Shown here piece by piece: positions 1-11,081 of a stretch of 64,000 nt of DNA. Origin of the DNA: WHUA01 sp963711215 (GTDB lineage: Bacteria; Pseudomonadota; Alphaproteobacteria; UBA8366); the NCBI GenBank assembly GCA_963711215.1, contig CAVQDH010000013.1, positions 496,001 to 560,000 on the forward strand, read 5' to 3'. The stretch's first letter is position 1. Each line of letters starts with the position of its first letter. The notes beneath the pieces are model-generated. The model did no database searches, had not been told where the DNA came from, and was given only the letters and a program-made list of their open reading frames with translations. The position numbers and the translations under genes are program-made.

Positions 1-669
1 GAGCTCCTCGGCGTCGACCTTCTTGCCGACATAGGGCTCCCAATTCGCGGTGCGGGCGATGCCGTTCCGCATGTAGTCCTTGAACCAGAAAGGCCGGCGC
101 AGCGCGTCGAGCTTGGATGCGAGCGACAGCCGGAGCGGGCGGCCGAAGCCGTTCCGCCGGTTGCGCTCGCGGTTCGAGCCGACCGGCACGTCGACCGTGA
201 CCACCAGGGTCGACAGGCCGAGATCGGCCGCGCGGCGGATCATGTCCTCGGAGATCGCCTTGTCCTTGGCGACGTAGATCTGATACCAGCCGTGGTCGGG
301 CGCGATCTTGGCCATGTCCTCCATCGAGGCGGTGGCGGCGCCGGACATGATGAAGGGGATGTTCGCGTCGCGCGCCGCCTTGGCCAGCATCAGGTCGCCG
401 CCCCAGCGGTAGTTGCTGATGCCGCCGGTCGGCGCGATGCCGAAGGGGCTGGAATAGGTGCGGCCGAAGAGCTGGGCGGTCTGGTCGATCGTCGTGACGT
501 CGACCAGGTAGCGCGGCATCAGCGGCCGGCGCGTGAAGGCATCCTGGTTGCGGACCAGCCCGTCCTCGTCGTCCACGCCGCCTTCGATGAAGTCGTAGAT
601 GACCTTGGGCAGCCGCTTCTTGGCGATCTTGCGCAGGTCGTCGAGGTTGATGGCGTCGTTGTAATCCAT
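1..669 (-). CDS. FMN-dependent alpha-hydroxy-acid dehydrogenase/oxidase, C-terminus beyond window
   Basis: The first 223 residues of a family member such as L-lactate, mandelate or glycolate oxidase, which oxidise a 2-hydroxy acid to the 2-oxo acid using FMN in a TIM barrel. Visible family signatures are the N-terminal YDFIEGG segment (Tyr25), the SPFGIAPTG FMN-phosphate region, SGAATASMED, WYQIYVAKD and LVVTVDVPVGSNRERNRRNGF, all in the expected order. The catalytic HG.R motif would lie past the left edge. ATG at 669 is preceded by GGGGAAA. Substrate cannot be decided from this half; the EGGVDDE start resembles the lactate/mandelate dehydrogenase branch. Confidence 0.9.
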   Translation of the reverse strand, partial: MDYNDAINLDDLRKIAKKRLPKVIYDFIEGGVDDEDGLVRNQDAFTRRPLMPRYLVDVTTIDQTAQLFGRTYSSPFGIAPTGGISNYRWGGDLMLAKAARDANIPFIMSGAATASMEDMAKIAPDHGWYQIYVAKDKAISEDMIRRAADLGLSTLVVTVDVPVGSNRERNRRNGFGRPLRLSLASKLDALRRPFWFKDYMRNGIARTANWEPYVGKKVDAEEL

Positions 670-836
670 GGCGTTTCCCCGGTCGTTCTCGTTGCCGCGT
701 CCGCGATCCTTCGGGACGGTCAGGGCTGTATTCTGGGGCGCAACGCCAAAAATGGGAAGCCGGAGCGCGCGGCGGGGGCCCGACGATGCGGTTGTGCGGC
801 GCCGTTAAGGGGGGCGCAGGTGGAAAGGCCGGCGCA

Positions 837-927
837 CATGGACTCCCGGACAAGCCCGGGAGTGACGAGATTTATTTAGTTTCATGTCTTTAACCGTCAT
901 GCCACGGCTTGTCTGTGGCATCCATGG
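837..927. repeat. Inverted doublet of palindromic repeat family A
   Basis: Two copies of the same short palindromic element face each other across 27 bases inside a 353-base gene-free stretch (670-1022). The left copy (837-867, reverse orientation) has an 8-base stem ACTCCCGG/CCGGGAGT; the right copy (895-927) has the stem ATGCCAC/GTGGCAT. Both keep the frame CGTCA-stem-GCTTG-stem-CCATG, although stem bases differ with both sides changed together. The same element brackets the GIY-YIG gene at 47377-47800. Nothing else is supported in this gap. Confidence 0.75.
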
Positions 928-1022
928 GCGGGTGCCGCGGCAATAACCGGCGTGCATAAGGCCGGCGACCTGCCGTAGGATGTCACCCTGGCGCGTCGGT
1001 GTGCGCATCACCGGAGAAGGTC

Positions 1023-1608
1023 ATGATCCGTACCGTCTGCATTCTGGTGGCTTGCGCGGTCCTGATCGCGCTGTGCCCGCATGAGGCGGCGGCCCACATC
1101 ACCAGCGTCAGCGGCGGCTTCAAGGGCGGCTTCGAGCATCCGCTGACCGGCCCGGATCATTTCCTCGCCATGCTGGCGGTCGGCATCTGGGGCGCGCAGA
1201 TGGGCGGCCGCTCGGTCTGGATGCTGCCGGTCGCCTTTCCCCTGATCATGACGCTCGGCGGCATTGCCGGCATGGCCGGGCTGCCGCTTCCCGGGGGTGG
1301 AGACGGGAGTCGCGGTCTCCGTGCTGGTGCTCGGCCTGTGCATCGCCCTGGTCTGGCAGCCGGTCGAGCCGGTGCCGCTGTTCCTGGTCGGGATTTTCGC
1401 CGTCTTTCACGGCTACGCGCATGGCGCGGAGCTGCCGCAGGCCGCCGATCCCGCGGCCTATGCCGTCGGCTTCGTCATCGCCACCGGCATGATCCATGTC
1501 CTCGGCATCCTGATCGGCCTTGCCCTGAACAAGCCGCTTCACGGCAGCCTGGCGCGCGGCCTCGGCGGGCTGATCGCGGCCGGCGGGATCTATTTCCTGG
1601 TCGCCTGA
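1023..1608 (+). CDS. HupE/UreJ-family membrane protein (one frameshift)
   Basis: A small polytopic inner-membrane protein of the HupE/UreJ family, whose members are thought to move nickel or other divalent metal for hydrogenase or urease. An N-terminal signal-like segment ends at AAAH; the family motif HPLTGPDH lies at residues 39-46, followed by LAMLAVGIWGAQ, and a second conserved segment FAVFHGYAHGAE occurs in the second half. The protein is read in one frame to about 1295 and in the +1 frame afterwards; the join is a run of five G, where four would restore an unbroken protein of about 194 residues. No hydrogenase or urease genes are in the window, so the metal role is only family inference. 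Confidence 0.82.
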
Positions 1609-1627
1609 GGGCGGCGCGGCGGCGGCG

Positions 1628-2381
1628 ATGACGGGCGTGAAGAAAGTTCCGGCGGCGGCGGTCCTGGCGGTCGGCGCGCTGCTGCTCGCGGCGTTTCTCC
1701 TGCCGGGCGCAGAGCGCGGCCGGATCGGCGGCGGCGCCGCCTTCGTGCTCCAGACCTCTGCCCAGGCCTTCTCGATCCTGGCGCTCGGCATCGCGCTGTC
1801 GCAGCTGCCGCGCCGCCCGGCGGGGCTGAGCCTTCTGCTGTTCGCCGCTGGGCTTCCTGCTCGGCCTCTTGGTCAAGGACCGCGTGCTCGCGGCGCTGGT
1901 GCAGCGGCCGGGTGCCTTCGAGCAGACCCGGCTGATCGCCCCGGCCGGCTGCATCCTGTCCGGGCTCGCGCTCGCCGTGACGGGGCGCGCGCAGGCGCTG
2001 ACCGTGCCGGTGGCGGCGGCGCTCGCCGGCGGCGCGATCGGCTTCGTCGCCGCATTGAACGATCCGACCTTCGGCGAGACCGGCTTCGCGCTCGGCGCGG
2101 CCGCGGCGTCGCTCTGGCTGCTGGCCGCGCCGCTTCCCTTCGTGCCGCGGCTCGAGGCCGCGCCGGTGCGGATCGCCAGCCGGATCCTGGCGAGCTGGCT
2201 GGTCGCCATCGGCCTGATGCTGGGCGCCGCGAAATTCTTCGAGCACAAGGCCGCGCCGCCGATCGCGCCGCCGCCGGCGACGCCCGGCGACCGCTTCGGC
2301 GTGCCGGACAAGCCGGGCTTCGAGCCGCATCCCGCGGCGCCGCGGCGCCCGCCCCGGGAAGACGAGCGGCGCGGCCTCTGA
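1628..2381 (+). CDS. Membrane protein of unknown function next to HupE/UreJ (one frameshift)
   Basis: I do not recognise this family. About 250 residues: hydrophobic segments near residues 9-25 (VLAVGALLLAAFLL), 45-62, 95-120, 135-160 and 185-205, then a proline-rich, charged cytosolic tail beginning at APPIAPPPATPGDR. It starts 19 bases after the HupE/UreJ stop codon, so the two are probably co-transcribed and may work together. The frame changes near 1848, where FAAG in the first frame continues as FLLGLLVKDR in the next; one surplus base explains it. C-terminal tail composition is unlike a transporter core, so its exact end is less sure. Confidence 0.6.
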
Positions 2382-2490
2382 CGTCCGCCGGCACGCCCGG
2401 CGCCGCCGCGTTTTGCATGCGCGGGCCGATTGTCGGAGAATGAGGCGTATACACGTCGAAACGTCACGTCGAATAGGGGAGGGGCCGGCC

Positions 2491-3453
2491 ATGTCGGTGA
2501 TCTTGGGAAGCGGCGAGTTCCGGTATCGGGTCGTGGAAAACTGGGCGAAGCTGCCCGACGGCTGGGAGTTCAAGGACGTCGGCGCGGTCGGCGTGGACAG
2601 CAAGGACCAGGTCTACGTCTTCAATCGCGGTGAGCATCCGATGATGGTGTTCGACCGCCAGGGCAATTTCCTGCGCTCCTGGGGCGAGGGCGTCTTCCCG
2701 CGCGCGCACGGCCTGCATATCGGTCCGGACGACATGCTCTACTGCACCGACGACGGCGACCACAGCGTCAAAAAATGCACGCCGGAGGGCAAGGTGGTGA
2801 TGACCATCGGCATTCCCGGCAAGCCCACGCCCTATATGAGCGGCAAGCCCTTCCACCGCTGCACGCACACCGCGCTGTCGCCCGACAACCACATCTACGT
2901 CTCGGACGGCTACGGCAACGCCTGCGTCCACAAATACACGCCCGACGGCAAGCTGGTGAAGACCTGGGGCCAGTCCGGCTCCGGCCCGGGCGAGTTCAAC
3001 ATCGTCCACAACATCGTCACCGACGAGGACGGCTGGGTCTACGTCGCCGACCGCGAGAACCACCGGGTGCAGATCTTCGACGGCAACGGCAAGTACGAGA
3101 CGCAGTGGAACATCCTGCACCGGCCCTGCGGCCTCTACATGCCGCGCGGCAAGTGCCCGCACTGCTTCATCGGTGAGCTCGGGCCCGGCATGCGCGTCAA
3201 CCTGAAGGCGCCCAATCTGGGGCCCAGGCTCAGCATCGTGACCAGCAAGGGCGAGCTCCTGGCCCGCCTCGGCGGCGAGAACGGGCCCGGCCTCGAGACC
3301 GGCAAGTTCCTGGCGCCGCACGGCCTGGCGATCGATTCCAAGGGCGACATCTATGTCGGCGAGGTGTCCTACACCAACTGGCCGACGAGCTTTCCCGGCC
3401 AGGAGATGCCGCGCCCGCTGCGCTCGCTGCAGAAGCTGGAGAAGGTGAGCTAG
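2491..3453 (+). CDS. NHL-repeat (six-bladed beta-propeller) protein
   Basis: 320 residues made of NHL-type repeats, recognised by recurring units such as GVDSKDQVYVFNRGEH, GPDDMLYCTDDGDHSVKK, SPDNHIYVSDGYGNACVHKY, DEDGWVYVADRENHRVQIF and APHGLAIDSKGDIYVGEV. This is the propeller arrangement of peptidyl-alpha-hydroxyglycine lyase-like and SMP-30-like proteins, so a lactonase, lyase or binding role is possible, but no specific substrate can be assigned. There is no signal peptide, so a cytosolic location is likely. The ATG at 2491 follows a strong AGGGGAGGGG ribosome site. A Cys-rich insert (GKCPHCF, about residues 213-219) is unusual for the family and could bind metal. Confidence 0.85.
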   Translation: MSVILGSGEFRYRVVENWAKLPDGWEFKDVGAVGVDSKDQVYVFNRGEHPMMVFDRQGNFLRSWGEGVFPRAHGLHIGPDDMLYCTDDGDHSVKKCTPEGKVVMTIGIPGKPTPYMSGKPFHRCTHTALSPDNHIYVSDGYGNACVHKYTPDGKLVKTWGQSGSGPGEFNIVHNIVTDEDGWVYVADRENHRVQIFDGNGKYETQWNILHRPCGLYMPRGKCPHCFIGELGPGMRVNLKAPNLGPRLSIVTSKGELLARLGGENGPGLETGKFLAPHGLAIDSKGDIYVGEVSYTNWPTSFPGQEMPRPLRSLQKLEKVS

Positions 3454-3488
3454 GGCCGCGCCAATAGCTGCCCCGGCTGGGCTTGCCG

Positions 3489-3977
3489 TCAGTTCTGGTA
3501 GAGGCTGACCGTCAGCACCATGTCGACGGTCTCGCCGTCGCGCGCGAGGGGCAGGTGGATGCGCTCGACGCTGCTGTACTGCTCGGTGCAGAACCACTGC
3601 AACGGTCCGCGCCGCCAGATCGGCTGCCTCTTTTCGACGACCTCGATCAGGCCGCGATGGAAGCGCGAGCCGTCGAACCCTTCGAACAGCTCGTCGAGAT
3701 AACTTCCCGTCGTGTCGTGGCCCAGGCGATCGGTGAACTGGGTTCCGATGACCCGGACCTTGAACCGCGGCGGATCGCCCTCGACGTCGAGAAGGCGCAC
3801 ATGGCGGAGCAATCCCGGAATGTCCGTCGGCTCGAAATGCTGCCGGCCGGGAAGGCCTTTCGCCGGATGAATCCGGAGCCAGTAGTCATACGCCTCGCGG
3901 ATCTTCGGGTGACAGTCCGCCGCAGGTGCGTGCGATTCCTCGGTGTCGCTGGACGCCGCTACCTTGGCATGAAGCAT
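3489..3977 (-). CDS. PAS_5-domain protein
   Basis: 162 residues matching the stand-alone PAS_5 family that is abundant in alphaproteobacteria. The typical signatures are YDYWLRIHPAKGLPGRQHFEP, IPGLLRHVRLLDVEGDPPRFKVRVIGTQ (split here only for description), DTTGSYLDELFEG and the C-terminal RIHLPLARDGETVDMVLTV. There is no output domain, so it probably senses a small ligand or modulates a partner protein. It is transcribed away from the histidine kinase that starts at 4495, sharing a 517-base divergent region, so a sensor-partner relation is possible but only an inference. Confidence 0.82.
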   Translation of the reverse strand: MLHAKVAASSDTEESHAPAADCHPKIREAYDYWLRIHPAKGLPGRQHFEPTDIPGLLRHVRLLDVEGDPPRFKVRVIGTQFTDRLGHDTTGSYLDELFEGFDGSRFHRGLIEVVEKRQPIWRRGPLQWFCTEQYSSVERIHLPLARDGETVDMVLTVSLYQN

Positions 3978-4494
3978 GGGACTAACGGCCTTCGATACGG
4001 AACGCGCCGCCCGAAAACGCGGCTGCCGGTGATGCCGATGCAGGCAACGGGGTCGTCATTCGATTGCCTATTCTTCGCGTCTGTCGTATCGACTCATTCT
4101 CAAAAGTTGTATCGATCGCAATAATTGCACCGAGTTGGTTAAGATCTTGTTTCGACCGGGCTGATCGATCCGCGGTCGCCGTATCCCGATACCTTTTGCG
4201 CGCTGCTTTGGGGCCTCGCTCGGCGGCGTCGCTTTGGCAGCGGCGTGTAAATTCGGATGTATTTGGCTGGAGCGGCGTGCATTGCTACGTTTTCGGTCAG
4301 ATTTTGTTTAAGTTTCGGCAAGATTCTCAATTTATGATCGCAGGTCGACGATCGTTGCGCCGCGTGCGCAGGATGGACCTGGATCGATCGAAATTAACGC
4401 CGGAGGCCGTCAGCGTGACCAGGAAGCAAGGCACAACGACCAGCCGCCATGCGTTTCCCGGCGCGGCGCTCAAGGGCATCCGGCTGGAGACCTG
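3978..4494. other. Divergent intergenic region, lower GC, possible leader ORF
   Basis: 517 bases between the PAS_5 gene (minus) and the histidine kinase (plus). The part 4075-4345 is clearly poorer in GC than its surroundings and probably holds both promoters. A 40-codon reading frame (4373-4495) ends with a TGA that overlaps the kinase ATG as TGATG, the geometry of translational coupling. Its peptide shows no known motif, so I do not call it a gene. No repeat of families A-C occurs here. Confidence 0.4.
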
Positions 4495-6789
<2,295 letters not shown>

Positions 6790-6935
6790 AACGTCGGGCG
6801 CGGCAAGCGCTCGTCCCCGGCGCCTATTGACCCGTGCGGCCGGGATCGAACATGCTCGTGGTGCTGCCGTAGGGCGCATCGGCGCAGTTGCCGACGGGGC
6901 TATGCCGACCTACGAGAGAAGCAGGTGCCGCGCCC

Positions 6936-7812
6936 ATGCCGAGCCTCGAGATCCTCAAGAAGCTTGCGAAACTGTGCCTGCTCGCGTCGCTCGTCACGGC
7001 ATCGCCGGCCGCGGCGGACGCGTTGAAGATCCCCATGACCTTGACCAAGCCCGCCGGCGACGGGCCGTTCCCGGCCGTCGTCCTGCTGCATGACTGCTCG
7101 GGGCTCGGGCCGAGGTCGAGCGCCGGGCCGTGGCGATGGGCGACCCGGCTCATGGAAGAAGGCTATGTCACGATCTGGCCCGACAGCTTCCAGACGCGCG
7201 GTCACCTGAGCGGCGTCTGCACCGACGCATCGCCGCCCCGCATTTCCTTCGAGCAGCGCGCCAAGGACGCATACGCCGCGCTCGCCTATCTGCGGACGCT
7301 GCCTTTCGTCGACCCGAAGCGCGTCGCCGTGATGGGCGGCTCGCACGGCGGCTCCTCGACACTGGCCGCGATCGTCGACAGCGCGGCGAACCGGGAGCAC
7401 GCGGGCCCCGGCTTCGTCGCGGCGGTCGCGCTCTACCCGGGATGCGGCCGGACTATCGGCGACTGGCAGGTCGAGCGCGACGGCCGCAAGATCGTCGGCT
7501 ATGCCGGCGTCTTCAAGCCGCTGGCGCCGCTGCTGATCCTGATCGGCGAGCTCGACGACTGGACGCCGGCGGAGCCGTGCCGCAAGCTCGCCGCCGCCGC
7601 GCAGCAGGCCGGCTATCCGGTCGAGATCGAGGTCTATTCCGGTGCGCATCATGCCTTCGACAGCCGCGCGCCGGTCCGTTACATCCCGGAACGACATCAA
7701 CAGCAACGCCCCGGACGGACGCGGCGCAACGACCGGCGGCAACAGCGAGGCCTGGGCGGCGGCGATCGTCCGGGTAAAGGGCTTTCTTCAAAAGCATGTG
7801 AGCGAGAAATAG
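6936..7812 (+). CDS. Secreted dienelactone-hydrolase-like alpha/beta hydrolase (one frameshift)
   Basis: Alpha/beta hydrolase of the dienelactone hydrolase group with a signal peptide ending near PAAAD, so periplasmic. The oxyanion region is VVLLHDCSG; the nucleophile elbow is GGSHGGSS (Ser); the acid is in GELDDWTP and the histidine in SGAHHAFDS. The first frame is right to about 7688 (RYIP), after which the expected family tail NDINSNAPDGRGATTGG...VRVKGFLQKHVSEK continues one base over and stops at 7812. If the first frame were used, the end would be an Arg-rich stretch without family resemblance. Physiological substrate unknown; such proteins often hydrolyse lactones or small esters. Confidence 0.82.
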
Positions 7813-7895
7813 TGATCGGCGCGCCGCTTCACCTGGGCTGCGCCAGCCGGTAGTGTGCCGGGGCATAACCCCTAGGAGAGAATGGGAGCACGATC

Positions 7896-8174
7896 ATGGC
7901 ATTGCGCAAATTCATCATCGAACGCGATATTCCCGCAGTCGGCTCGCTCGACCGCGAACAGTTGCGCGGCGCGGCGGGCAAGTCGAATTCGGTGCTGCGC
8001 GATCTCGGGCCCGATATCCAGTGGGTCGAGAGCTTCGTCGCCGCCGACAAGACCTTCTGCGTCTATCTGGCGAAGGACGAGGCCATCATCCGCAAGCACG
8101 CCGAGATCAGCGGCTTCCCGGCGACCAAGATCACCGAGGTGCGGAAGATGATCGATCCCACGACCGAGGCGTGA
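7896..8174 (+). CDS. DUF4242-family small protein
   Basis: 92 residues matching DUF4242 over its full length: the start KFIIERDIPAVG, the middle LGPDIQWVESFVAADKTFCVYLAKDEA and the end IRKHAEISGFPATKITEVRKMIDPTT. Family members are single-domain ferredoxin-like proteins, some suspected to bind metal; the conserved E9, H (in RKHAE) and C (TFCVYLA) are present. No function is established. It sits alone between the hydrolase and the MHYT kinase, with a GGGAGC ribosome site ten bases before ATG. Confidence 0.88.
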   Translation: MALRKFIIERDIPAVGSLDREQLRGAAGKSNSVLRDLGPDIQWVESFVAADKTFCVYLAKDEAIIRKHAEISGFPATKITEVRKMIDPTTEA

Positions 8175-8283
8175 TGGAGAAGACGGCCGCCGGCGTGCGG
8201 TGGGCCGCTTGCCGGGCGGCCCGCTCTGCCCGCACCCGTTGAAATTTACGACCTTTTAAGCCGATCCGATTACAGTCCGCGGA

Positions 8284-9842
8284 ATGTTCCGCGTATACGG
8301 CTGCCTGACACAACAGCATGACCTACGATTGGTTGTGCTTGCGGGCATCATATGCCTGTTTGCGTCCTTCACGGCGATCAATCTGACCTCGCGGGTCTGT
8401 TTTCTCGAAGGCTGGTCGCGCGCCGCGTGGCTGGCCGTCGCGGCGACGGTGACCGGGTCCGGCATCTGGGCGACGCATTTCATCGCCATGCTGGCCTATC
8501 GGGCCGGATTCCCCGTCCGGTATGACCTGGGCCTGACCGCGCTTTCCATCGTCATCGCGATCTTTCTTTCCGGTTGCGGTCTTTTCCTTGCCGCCTGGTA
8601 CGGTCACAAGGTTCTCGGCGGCGCCGTCGTCGGCGTCGGTGTCGGGGCGATGCACTACGCCGGTATGGCCGCGCTTCAAGCGCCGGCGCTAAAGGTGTGG
8701 GACATGCCGCTTGTCTACGCCTCGCTCGTGATCGGCATCGTCGGCGGCGCGACGGCCGTTGCCGCCGGCCTCAGCCATGACACCCTCCGCGCGCGGTTGA
8801 CCGGAGCGAGCCTGCTGGCGCTCGCGATCTGCGGCTTGCATTTCACCGGCATGGCCGCGCTCGGGCTCATTCCCGACGCGACCGCGACCTATGTCGACAA
8901 GGTGGCCTCGACCGATTTCCTCGTCGTCTCGGTGGCGGCCGCGACGCTCCTCATTCTCACCTTCGGTTTCGCCGGCTCGGTCGTCGACCAGCATCTGGCG
9001 GAGCGGACCTCGCGCGAGGCCGAACGCCTGCGTGCCTATGTGGCGGAGCTCGAAGCGACGAAGCGTGCGCTCGAGGCGCGAACGACGGAAGTGAAGCTGG
9101 CGCTCGCCGAGGCGGCGGCCGGGAGTCAGGCGAAGTCGCAGTTCCTCGCCGCGATGAGCCACGAGCTGCGGACGCCGCTCAACGCCATCATCGGCTTTTC
9201 CGAGGTGCAGATCGCCCAGATGTTCGGCCCGATCGGCGACGCGCGCTATCTCGATTATGCCAAGGACATCCATCGCAGCGGCCAGCACTTGCTGGAGCTG
9301 ATCAACGACGTGCTGGATTTCTCCAAAGCTCGACGCCGCCCGGCTGGACCTGCACGAAGAGACCTTCGATCTCGTCGCGCTCGTGACCGAGATGGTCCGC
9401 ATGCTGCGCGGCGAAAGCGAGAAGGCGCATGTCGCGCTGCATCTGGCCGCCGGCCATGCGGTTCCGCCGATCAGGGCCGACGAGCGGCGGCTTCGCCAGG
9501 TGATGCTCAATCTTCTGTCGAACGGCCTGAAATTCACGGCGGCGGGCGGTGAAGATTCGGGTCTATGTCTCCTGGACGCCGGACGGTTACGAAGTGAGGA
9601 TCAGCGACACCGGCATCGGCATCGCGCCGGAAGACATTCCGAAGGCGCTCGACCCGTTCGGCCAGATCGACAGCCGGCTCAGCCGGAAATACGACGGCAC
9701 GGGGCTCGGCCTGCCGCTCGCGCGGCGCCTGGTCGAGCTGCATCAGGGAAGGCTGTCGCTGGAAAGCGCCGTCGGGCGCGGCACGACCGTCACGATCTGG
9801 CTCCCGGCCGACCGCGCGATGGGCCAGGCCTCGGTCGCCTGA
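8284..9842 (+). CDS. MHYT-domain membrane histidine kinase (two frameshifts)
   Basis: Seven transmembrane helices (about residues 15-235) form an MHYT sensor, with the three diagnostic motifs THFIAML, MHYAGM and LHFTGM; MHYT domains are proposed to bind metal and sense O2, CO or NO. A coiled coil leads to HisKA with MSHELRTPLN (His293), then HATPase with MLNLLSNGLKF, SDTGIGIAP and GTGLGLPLA. Two single-base surpluses break the frame: an extra A near 9326 (FSK continues as KLDAARLDLHEE) and an extra G near 9549 (AAGG continues as KIRVYVSW). The ATG lies at the centre of a perfect 16-base palindrome CGCGGAATGTTCCGCG (8278-8293). The start MFRVYGC..QQHDLRLVVLA agrees with MHYT family starts. Confidence 0.88.
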
Positions 9843-9847
9843 AACGG

Positions 9848-10090
9848 CTAGGATCCGGCGATCAGCCGCAGCCGGCCGAGCTTCAGGATCGGCATGTCCT
9901 GGAAGTGAGCCGCGGCCAGCCCGCAGAGCGCATCGTCGCGCACCCACATGGCGCTCAATCCTTGCGGCAGGTCGGAGACGCTGACCACGTGACCATCGCG
10001 CACGTCCTGAATGAGGCGGTGGTGGTTGACGCTCTGCATGATCCCGGTAACGCGGATCGGCGGTTTCGGAAAGGGAATGATCTGGGCCAT
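9848..10090 (-). CDS. Small hypothetical protein
   Basis: 80 residues, family not recognised. It begins MAQIIPFPKPPIRVTGIM and contains QDVRDGHVVSVSDLPQGLSAMWVRDDALCGLAAAHF. No signal peptide or membrane segment. It is convergent with the MHYT kinase, with only five bases between their stop codons, and divergent from the aroE-like gene. An ATG three codons upstream (10099) is also possible, but AAAGG then abuts it, so 10090 is better spaced. Composition is like its neighbours; it is accepted mainly because it fills a defined gap and has a ribosome site. Confidence 0.5.
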   Translation of the reverse strand: MAQIIPFPKPPIRVTGIMQSVNHHRLIQDVRDGHVVSVSDLPQGLSAMWVRDDALCGLAAAHFQDMPILKLGRLRLIAGS

Positions 10091-10218
10091 CCTGTGCATC
10101 CTTTGAACGTCTCCGGCGCGAGAAGGGTTCCGCGCCCGCCGGCGGCGCGTATAAAGGAGTCCTCGTCCCGAGCCTCCACAGGGAAGAACGGTCGGCGGGA
10201 GAAAAAGGGGTTACGCGG

Positions 10219-11070
10219 GTGATCAAGCTCGGGCTGATCGGCAAGGCCATCCAGCGCTCGACCATGCCGCTGCTGCAGCGCCTCGCGGGCGCGCGCGCCG
10301 GGCATCCGCTGGACTACGCGCTGCTCGATATCGCCGACGGCGATCCCGCGCGCTTCGACGCGACCTTTCGCGCGTGCAGGGACGGCGGCTACCGCGGCGT
10401 CAACGTCACCCATCCTTTCAAGGAGCTGGCGGCGGCGCAGGTGTCGATCGACGATCCGCTCGTCCGCGCGATCGGCGCGGTCAACACGGTGACCTTCGAG
10501 GAGGACGGGCCGCGCGGCCGCAACACCGACTACACGGGCTTCCTCCGCGCCTGGCGCTGGCGCTTCGGCGACCGGCCGGTGGGACGGGTCGCGCTGATCG
10601 GCGCGGGCGGCGTCGGCCGCGCCATCGCCTTCGCGCTGACGGCGCTCGGCGCGCCGGAGATCCGGCTCTGCGATCTCGACGGCGGCAAGGCGGCGTCACT
10701 CGCGGCGGCCTTGCGCCGGGCGAGCCCGGTGGTGACGGTCACCCTGTCCTCCGATGCCGAAGCGGCGGTCGCCGGCGCGGACGGGATCGTCAACGCCACG
10801 CCGATCGGCATGCATTACAAACCCGGCTGCCCGGTGGACGAGGCCGCGCTCGGCGGCCAGCGCTGGGCGTTCGACGCCGTCTACACGCCCGAGGACACGG
10901 AATTGCTGCAGGCGGCGCGGGGCAGGGGGCTCGACGTCTTCTCCGGCTTCGGCTTGTTTCTCGGGCAGGGCGCCGACGCCTTCGAGATCTTCACCGGCGT
11001 CACGCTGACCGAGGCCGACATCGCCGCCCTCGAGCGCGACATCCGTGCCGCCAACACCGCACAGTCCTGA
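10219..11070 (+). CDS. Shikimate/quinate dehydrogenase-like protein
   Basis: 283 residues of the AroE family, NAD(P)-dependent reductases of 3-dehydroshikimate or 3-dehydroquinate. The catalytic Lys is in NVTHPFKE, the substrate Asp in NTDYTGF, and the nucleotide motif is LIGAGGVGRA; the C-terminal QGADAFEIFTG segment is typical. The N-terminal substrate loop reads IQRSTMPLLQ, lacking the usual S-x-S pattern of true AroE; in this it resembles the quinate/shikimate dehydrogenases with an altered carboxylate-binding loop. Start codon is GTG after AAAAAGGGG. The organism very likely has a canonical aroE elsewhere, so this may serve quinate or a related acid. Confidence 0.85.
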   Translation: MIKLGLIGKAIQRSTMPLLQRLAGARAGHPLDYALLDIADGDPARFDATFRACRDGGYRGVNVTHPFKELAAAQVSIDDPLVRAIGAVNTVTFEEDGPRGRNTDYTGFLRAWRWRFGDRPVGRVALIGAGGVGRAIAFALTALGAPEIRLCDLDGGKAASLAAALRRASPVVTVTLSSDAEAAVAGADGIVNATPIGMHYKPGCPVDEAALGGQRWAFDAVYTPEDTELLQAARGRGLDVFSGFGLFLGQGADAFEIFTGVTLTEADIAALERDIRAANTAQS

Positions 11071-11081
11071 CGGCGCGTGTC

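Noticed and set aside
1475..2603. Long minus-strand reading frames opposite the HupE/UreJ pair
   Set aside because: They are Arg/Pro-rich shadows with no recognisable motif, a common by-product of high GC; the plus-strand proteins have clear membrane segments.
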